Source: Thalassobacillus devorans
GTDB taxonomy: Bacteria; Bacillota; Bacilli; Bacillales; Halobacillaceae
Direction: 5' to 3'
NCBI RefSeq assembly: GCF_011761345.1
Contig: NZ_JAASRY010000005.1
Location: forward strand, 62,001-126,000
DNA: 64,000 nt
In this document: positions 58,681 through 64,000 of the stretch, piece after piece
Layout: each line of letters begins with the position of its first letter
How positions within the stretch are numbered: the stretch's first letter is position 1
Program-made: the position numbers and the translations under genes
Notes under the pieces: model-generated
What the model was told of the DNA's origin: nothing
What the model saw: only the letters and a program-made list of their open reading frames with translations
Database searches by the model: none

Positions 58681-59942
58681 AGCGCTGGGTAAGCTTTTCG
58701 CTTAAGCTATCGTTGATTGTGCTGCTGTTCGCAGTGATTTTTTCTTATGCCATGTTTCAGGGAGGCTTTGTCAGCTGGTTTTTGTTTGCTGCGTTTCTCC
58801 CCTTTCTGATCTATATGCTGCTGCTTCTGCTCTATCCGCTTGATAATTGGAAAGCTTCCCGGCAGTTATCCAAACGGATTGTGCAAGCGGGAGAATCTGT
58901 GGATGTCGAAGTTACGTTGAAACGGCGGATGCCTTTCCCGCTTTTTTATTGTGTACTCGAAGAATATTTTCCTGTGTCGTTAGCAAAAAGAGATACGCAC
59001 CTGGAGAAGTTCAAGTGGATGAACAACCCGGAGAACATGCAGATGGAAAGAGTGATGAAACGAGTCGCTTTCCCGTGGTTTCAACGCTCCATCCATTACC
59101 GCTATGAACTCGATCATATCCCGCGAGGGGAACATCATTTACGGGCGTTACGAATCAGAACAGGAGATTTTTTTGGATTCATAAAAAAAGAGCACGTGTT
59201 CGAACTGGATAACCTGTTGGTAGCCTATCCTTATCGCCGCCAGCTGCAATTCAAAGAGCAGGCGTACAGCTATCAGCAGGGAGCCAGTCCCTCGTTATCT
59301 CTCAGCGATAATAATACAAGTATTGTAGCTGGTGTTCGGGAATATATGCCTGGCGACCGTCTTCAGTGGATTGATTGGAAGACGACGGCACGTAAAGACG
59401 CGATTATGACAAAAGAATTCGAACAGGAGAAAAGCATCGATATGCTGGTGGTACTTGATGCCGGCAGCCATGCCTCGCGGAATATGATTGCTTTTGAAGG
59501 TGCTGTCGAATTGACCGACTCGCTGCTGGCCAAGCTGCAACAGAAATCATCACAATTAATGCTGAAAACATTAGCGGATCGTACGGCTTCGTTCTCATTC
59601 CAGTTGAACAAAGCGCAGATGGATAATATCCGGCGGCACCTTTCCACCATCATGCCGGCGGAACATCAAACATTTTCCAAGCAATTAGCGCAGGAACGGC
59701 ACAAGCTTCCGGCAGGGCTGATTACGATGGTAGTGACAACGAGCATGGATGAAGGTTTGCTGGAAGCGCTCATTCAAATGCAGCATAAAGCGAAGCGGGT
59801 GATTTTATTTTTCATTGCTCCTTCCAACCGGTTGACGCCCGAAGTACGGACATTGTTAAAACAATTGGATTACCGGGGGATCATGGTGAACGTGTTGGCA
59901 GAAGCTGAGCTGAGTAAGAAAGAATTCGAGGTGAAGGCATGA
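58677..59942 (+). CDS. DUF58 protein
   Basis: 421 residues. Two N-terminal membrane spans (~8-50), then a vWA-like region and the DUF58 core: REYMPGDRLQWIDWKTTARKDAIMTKEFEQ. IDMLVVLDAGSHASR resembles a MIDAS-like strand of vWA domains. Overlaps the MoxR gene and the transglutaminase gene by four bases each. Usual partner of MoxR ATPases. Confidence 0.92.
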   Translation: MKRWVSFSLKLSLIVLLFAVIFSYAMFQGGFVSWFLFAAFLPFLIYMLLLLLYPLDNWKASRQLSKRIVQAGESVDVEVTLKRRMPFPLFYCVLEEYFPVSLAKRDTHLEKFKWMNNPENMQMERVMKRVAFPWFQRSIHYRYELDHIPRGEHHLRALRIRTGDFFGFIKKEHVFELDNLLVAYPYRRQLQFKEQAYSYQQGASPSLSLSDNNTSIVAGVREYMPGDRLQWIDWKTTARKDAIMTKEFEQEKSIDMLVVLDAGSHASRNMIAFEGAVELTDSLLAKLQQKSSQLMLKTLADRTASFSFQLNKAQMDNIRRHLSTIMPAEHQTFSKQLAQERHKLPAGLITMVVTTSMDEGLLEALIQMQHKAKRVILFFIAPSNRLTPEVRTLLKQLDYRGIMVNVLAEAELSKKEFEVKA

Positions 59943-62146
59943 GAGGAGAAAACCGACAACAATTTTATTATCAGCTGATTCTGTATATCTGTGGGTTTCT
60001 GTTGTTTTGGGAATGGATGAGGCCGCTAGAGAAAGTTACGGACACGCAGAACATTACGGTTTTCATTATTTTTGCAGCCTTTAGCTTCTTCATTTCTTTT
60101 TTACAGGTCAGCTGGTGGCTGTCGATGCCTTTGAAGATGCTGGGGCTTGTTTTTATTTTAGATGGGCTGTTCCTGTATGAGCGATTATTTAGTAAAGAAT
60201 GGTTCCTGATTATTTATCAGCAGTTCGCATATAATATCGATCTAATTTTGGCCCAGCAATGGGGAGAAATGACGGCGTTCTTCCGAAGCTTCTTATTCCT
60301 TGTTCTGCTTTGGCTGATGAGCTATTTGCTGTATTTCTGGTTTGTCATTGCCAAACGTATTTTTCTGTTTGTACTGATGACATTCTTTGTCATCACAATC
60401 ATGGATACGTTTACGGAATACAACGGGCAGTGGGCAATCGTCCGAACCTTCATTATTGCTATGATCGCCCTGGGGGTATCCAGTTTTTCGAGAGAAATGG
60501 AGAAAGAGGGAATTTCTTTCGGGGGTATGAAGCGTATTCACCGTTGGATTCTTCCGATGGCGGCAATCGTCTTGTTTTCGACCGCTATCGGATATGCGTC
60601 CCCGAAGCCCGGACCGCAATGGGCGGATCCTGTCCCATATATTGAAAGTGCTGTAGGTGACTCTGGCGGCAACGGACCAGGTGGTGGAAGTATTCAGAAA
60701 ATCGGCTATGGTGAAAATGACTCCGAGCTTGGCGGTGCGTTCATGCGGGACGACACACCGGTTTTTCGAGTGGCTGCCAAGAAAGAAAGTTATTGGCGGG
60801 TAGAATCGAAGAACCATTATACCGGTAAGGGATGGGAGGATACTATGGAAGAGGATATCCGGGTGGCTAATGGTGGCGACCTGGGGATTAGAACCTTTAC
60901 CGATGAAGTGGAAACAGAAGAACAATACACCCTTGTAAATTTCAATGATGACGTGCAACTGAATAAACTGGTTTATCCGTATGGTGCAGCAGAGGTTGTA
61001 TCTTATCCTGAACAGTTTCAATTTCTTGTTCATCAGCCAACGGGCGAAGTAGAAACGCAAGTTAATCAGAAAGCCCGTCAAATCCCCGGCTACCGGATGC
61101 ACATCGATGTCCCTTCCTATGAATATGATCAATTACGAGAAGCGGGCGACGACGACCCCCGGGAAATCCGTGATGAATACTTGCAGCTTCCTGATGATCT
61201 GCCAGGAAGGGTCGGGAATTTGACCGAGCAGATTATTAAAGATGAAGACAATCGTTATGATCGGGTAAAAGAAGTGGAAAATTACTTTTCAACGAGTGGC
61301 TTCGAATATAATACCGAAGATGTAGCTGTTCCGGGAGAGAGCGATGACTATGTGGATCAGTTCTTGTTCGAAACACAGCAAGGATACTGTGATAACTTCT
61401 CGACATCGATGGTAGTCATGCTTCGTTCTGTCGGCATTCCGGCTCGATGGGTGAAAGGTTTTACCGGCGGTGAACTGGAAGATACGGATATCGAACTGCA
61501 GGACGGGGATTCCTATAACTTATACCAGGTGACAAATAATAATGCCCATTCCTGGGTGGAAGTACATTTTCCTGGAATCGGCTGGGTACCATTTGAACCC
61601 ACCAAAGGGTTCTCCAACCCGACAGACTTTTATGTAGATACTGACGATTTAGACAGCAGTTCTGAGGAAGATAATTCCGAAGAAACGGACACACCAGAAA
61701 CGGAATCGCCTAATCAGAAGCAGGAAATAGAGGAAGATTTTGATTCTGATGAAAGTGGTGGTGCTTCGGAAGAGGGAGGTAACTTCTGGAATTATATTGG
61801 TTTAGCGGTAGCTTTAGCAGGGATAGCTATTGTTTTGTATGTGACCCGATTCCGTTGGATGTCCGCCTTTTTGAAACGACGATACAAGCAAAGTGAAGAT
61901 CCGGCTACTTATCAAAATGCCTACCATTATCTGTTGAAAGTTCTTGATAATAAAGGGCTGAAGCGGAAGCCGAACCAGACGTTACGTGAATATGCCAATG
62001 ATGTTGACAGGCATTTCCAGACCAATGATATGAAAGTATTGACCCATCATTATGAACGGATGTTATACAGAAATGAACAGCAATCCGATCAATGGAGAAA
62101 GGTCACAGAATTATGGGAAAATTTAATCAACAAGGCATTGTCTTGA
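59939..62146 (+). CDS. Membrane transglutaminase-like protein
   Basis: 735 residues. Five to six N-terminal spans to ~215, an extracytoplasmic part, the transglutaminase core ~450-560 with catalytic Cys in QGYCDNFSTSMVVMLRSVGIPARWVKG and His in NAHSWVEVHFPGIGWVPFEPT, an acidic low-complexity linker (SSEEDNSEETD), a further span (~620-640) and a C-terminal DUF4129-like part (LREYANDVDRHF). Probably a surface protease or crosslinker for which MoxR and DUF58 are accessories. Confidence 0.92.
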   Translation: MRGENRQQFYYQLILYICGFLLFWEWMRPLEKVTDTQNITVFIIFAAFSFFISFLQVSWWLSMPLKMLGLVFILDGLFLYERLFSKEWFLIIYQQFAYNIDLILAQQWGEMTAFFRSFLFLVLLWLMSYLLYFWFVIAKRIFLFVLMTFFVITIMDTFTEYNGQWAIVRTFIIAMIALGVSSFSREMEKEGISFGGMKRIHRWILPMAAIVLFSTAIGYASPKPGPQWADPVPYIESAVGDSGGNGPGGGSIQKIGYGENDSELGGAFMRDDTPVFRVAAKKESYWRVESKNHYTGKGWEDTMEEDIRVANGGDLGIRTFTDEVETEEQYTLVNFNDDVQLNKLVYPYGAAEVVSYPEQFQFLVHQPTGEVETQVNQKARQIPGYRMHIDVPSYEYDQLREAGDDDPREIRDEYLQLPDDLPGRVGNLTEQIIKDEDNRYDRVKEVENYFSTSGFEYNTEDVAVPGESDDYVDQFLFETQQGYCDNFSTSMVVMLRSVGIPARWVKGFTGGELEDTDIELQDGDSYNLYQVTNNNAHSWVEVHFPGIGWVPFEPTKGFSNPTDFYVDTDDLDSSSEEDNSEETDTPETESPNQKQEIEEDFDSDESGGASEEGGNFWNYIGLAVALAGIAIVLYVTRFRWMSAFLKRRYKQSEDPATYQNAYHYLLKVLDNKGLKRKPNQTLREYANDVDRHFQTNDMKVLTHHYERMLYRNEQQSDQWRKVTELWENLINKALS

Positions 62147-62193
62147 TTCTTGTTATGTGGGTTGATAGAATTAATGAAAATTACACATGCTGC

Positions 62194-62266
62194 ACCTTCA
62201 TATATCCTCGATAATAGGGTTCGAGAGTCTCTACCGGGATGCCGTAAATATCCTGACTATGAAGGC
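62194..62266 (+). promoter_or_regulatory. Guanine riboswitch aptamer
   Basis: P1 CCTTCATA with TATGAAGG; core features TCATATA, TCTACCGGG, CCGTAAAT and CCTGACTATG. The specificity base in GAC-TATG is C, which predicts guanine rather than adenine. It precedes guaA. Confidence 0.92.
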
Positions 62267-62287
62267 GGATTTCCTGTTTTTTCAGTG

Positions 62288-62330
62288 GACTTCTGCCTTC
62301 CTGTGTTCAGGGGCAGAAGTCTATTTTATT
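62288..62330 (+). terminator. Riboswitch-controlled terminator before guaA
   Basis: GACTTCTGCC (62288-62297) pairs with GGCAGAAGTC (62312-62321), followed by TATTTTATT. Guanine binding should favour it, shutting guaA off. Confidence 0.85.
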
Positions 62331-62383
62331 ACGGTGAGAAATTATATTTCTGTATAAAGCATGAAAGTGTAACAGAAACGAAG

Positions 62384-62425
62384 GTTTTCGCCGTAAGTGT
62401 TGGCGGCAATTCGGGCGTTTCTAAT
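62384..62425 (+). repeat. Diverged TTTCGCC-type repeat, possible copy 4
   Basis: GTTTTCGCCGTAAGTG, TTGGCGGCAA, then GTTTCTAAT. It shares the CGCC...GGCG hairpin and the TTTCTAAT end with copies 1-3, but with many changes. It lies between the guanine terminator and the guaA start. Confidence 0.35.
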
Positions 62426-62463
62426 ATTACAAGGTTAAGCTTTGGGAAAAGGGAGCTGAAGAT

Positions 62464-64000
62464 ATGAAACAGATCGATGATTTTATTCTAGTATTGGATT
62501 TCGGAAGTCAATACAACCAGCTGATTACAAGGCGGATCAGGGAGTTCGGTGTTTACAGTGAATTGCATTCTCATAAATTGACCGCTGATGAAGTGAAAGC
62601 GATGAATCCAACCGGTATCATCCTCTCAGGAGGACCGAACAGTGTTTATGGGGAAAATAGTTTTCGCTGTGACGAAGAGATTTTTGAACTGGGCATTCCT
62701 GTTCTGGGGATTTGTTATGGCATGCAGCTGATGACCCACCATTTTGGTGGTACGGTAGAACGTGCCAACGAACGGGAATATGGAAAAGCTGCGATTACGT
62801 TGAAGGAGCATGAACCTGTGCTGTTCAAAGATACCCCTCTTGTCCAAACAGTCTGGATGAGTCACAGCGATAAGGTGATCGAATCTCCGCCAGGGTTTAC
62901 CACTGATGCTACCAGTCCTTCCTGTCCGGTAGCTGCAATCAGTGACGATGAACGGAAAATGTATGGTGTCCAGTTTCATCCGGAAGTACGCCATTCCGAA
63001 TATGGCGATAACCTTTTAAAACAATTCGTGTTTGAAGTTTGTACATCTAAAGGCGACTGGACGATGGAAAACTTCATCGATATGGAAGTAGAAAAAATTC
63101 GTGAACAAGTTGGTGACCAGAAGGTATTATGTGCATTAAGCGGTGGTGTCGATTCTTCTGTTGTGGCTGCCTTGATTCATAAGGCGATTGGCGACCAGCT
63201 GACGTGTATTTTTGTCGATCACGGACTCTTGCGGGAAGGGGAAGCCGACAGTGTCATGACCACCTTCCGTGATGGCTTCAACATGAACGTCATCAAAGTG
63301 GATGCCAAAGAGCGGTTCATGAGTAAACTGGCTGGCGTTTCTGACCCGGAGCAAAAGCGGAAAATTATCGGCAATGAATTCATCTATGTGTTCGATGATG
63401 AAGCCGCTAAGCTGAAGGATACTCACTTCCTTGCGCAAGGTACGCTTTATACGGATATTATCGAGAGCGGCACCGATACCGCGCAGACGATTAAATCCCA
63501 TCATAATGTTGGCGGGCTGCCTGAAGATATGCAGTTCAAATTAATCGAGCCATTGAATACGTTGTTCAAAGACGAAGTGCGTGTTCTAGGTTCAGAGCTC
63601 GGGGTTTCCGATGAAATCGTTTGGAGACAGCCGTTCCCTGGGCCTGGTCTGGCTATCCGCGTACTAGGGGAAGTGACCGAGGAAAAGTTGAAGATTGTTC
63701 GTGAATCTGATGCCATCCTGCGTGAAGAAATCAGCAACGCGGGTCTTGACCGTGACATTTGGCAATACTTCACGGTATTGCCTAATTTCCGATCTGTGGG
63801 TGTAATGGGAGATACACGCACCTATGATCATACCATCGGCATCCGGGCTGTCACTTCTGTTGATGGGATGACTTCTGACTGGGCTCGCATTCCTTGGGAT
63901 GTTCTGGAGAAGGTTTCCACCCGTTGTGTCAATGAGGTTGAACATATCAACCGGGTTGTTTATGACATTACGAGCAAGCCGCCTGCTACGATTGAATGGG
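62464..64000 (+). CDS. guaA: GMP synthase, glutamine-hydrolysing
   Basis: Converts XMP to GMP with glutamine and ATP. ATG 62464; 512 full codons are visible and the frame ends at the window edge at TIEW, so only the last residue or two and the stop are missing. GATase domain with Cys84 in LGICYGMQL and His/Glu in [13 protein letters not shown]-pyrophosphatase loop [12 protein letters not shown] from ~224; C-terminal dimerisation domain with [14 protein letters not shown]. Under guanine-riboswitch control. Confidence 0.97.
   Translation, partial: MKQIDDFILVLDFGSQYNQLITRRIREFGVYSELHSHKLTADEVKAMNPTGIILSGGPNSVYGENSFRCDEEIFELGIPVLGICYGMQLMTHHFGGTVERANEREYGKAAITLKEHEPVLFKDTPLVQTVWMSHSDKVIESPPGFTTDATSPSCPVAAISDDERKMYGVQFHPEVRHSEYGDNLLKQFVFEVCTSKGDWTMENFIDMEVEKIREQVGDQKVLCALSGGVDSSVVAALIHKAIGDQLTCIFVDHGLLREGEADSVMTTFRDGFNMNVIKVDAKERFMSKLAGVSDPEQKRKIIGNEFIYVFDDEAAKLKDTHFLAQGTLYTDIIESGTDTAQTIKSHHNVGGLPEDMQFKLIEPLNTLFKDEVRVLGSELGVSDEIVWRQPFPGPGLAIRVLGEVTEEKLKIVRESDAILREEISNAGLDRDIWQYFTVLPNFRSVGVMGDTRTYDHTIGIRAVTSVDGMTSDWARIPWDVLEKVSTRCVNEVEHINRVVYDITSKPPATIEW

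Noticed and set aside
62150-62467. Plus-strand frame of 105 codons before guaA
   Set aside because: It covers the guanine riboswitch and its terminator; conserved RNA motifs explain the sequence better than a protein.
1-64000. CRISPR array, tRNA or rRNA genes, transposase genes
   Set aside because: I saw no regularly spaced repeats, no tRNA or rRNA core sequences and no transposase motifs anywhere in the window.

Overview
The window is a chromosomal segment of a low-to-moderate GC, Gram-positive, endospore-forming member of the Bacillaceae, most likely a moderately halophilic genus of the Halobacillus/Virgibacillus/Oceanobacillus type. The evidence is strong AGGAGG-type ribosome sites with many GTG and TTG starts, Bacillus-style regulators and sites (CcpA cre, GlnR/TnrA, MntR, GbsR, a SigB-like promoter), a collagen-like exosporium-type protein, and several genes for glycine-betaine osmoprotection. 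The genus cannot be fixed from the sequence alone.

Layout. 1-3.5 kb is an AT-rich accessory stretch: a STAS-like/GHKL ATPase gene cut by the left edge, diverging from a 605-aa protein that joins a dead HD domain to an intact-looking PD-(D/E)XK nuclease motif, then a DUF1772 membrane protein. 3.9-9.2 kb is the mannitol operon mtlA-mtlR-mtlD. 9.4-11.4 kb has a secreted lipoprotein MTA/SAH nucleosidase and a collagen-like protein. 12-14.7 kb has two aromatic-acid transporters. 15-22.5 kb is housekeeping: degV, dus, a general-stress flavin-fold protein, topB, proB and an RQC-type DNA-binding protein. 22.6-33.9 kb is an aromatic-catabolic island: iclR diverging from the lower meta-cleavage genes, then lysR diverging from a Rieske oxygenase/ferredoxin/extradiol dioxygenase/decarboxylase operon. 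34-37 kb is a manganese ABC transporter. 37-38.5 kb is a tandem glycine riboswitch with purU. 38.5-43.7 kb is glycine-betaine uptake and synthesis from choline. 44-48 kb holds an rRNA methyltransferase and small or regulatory genes. 48.4-51.7 kb is an ammonium-transporter operon ending in a tail-less GlnR-like regulator. 52-57.4 kb has a divergent BCCT carrier, an RsbR-like protein and a MarR/MFS pair. 57.7-62.1 kb is a MoxR/DUF58/transglutaminase operon. The right edge is a guanine riboswitch and guaA, complete but for its last codon.

How the genes work together. The catabolic island fits a route in which a carboxylated aromatic is hydroxylated by the Rieske enzyme (electrons via a YumC-type reductase and a 7Fe ferredoxin) to something like 2,3-dihydroxybenzoate, opened by the extradiol enzyme, decarboxylated by an ACMSD-like amidohydrolase, and passed through 2-hydroxymuconate semialdehyde to 4-hydroxy-2-oxovalerate. 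The same 19-base operator-like sequence lies at exactly the same distance from a -10 box upstream of the lower-pathway genes and of the transporter operon 11 kb away, which ties transport to catabolism. Two cre sites before the Rieske operon suggest glucose repression. Several families of small palindromic repeats are scattered between genes.

Limits: all calls come from reading the sequence. No database search, alignment or structure prediction was run.
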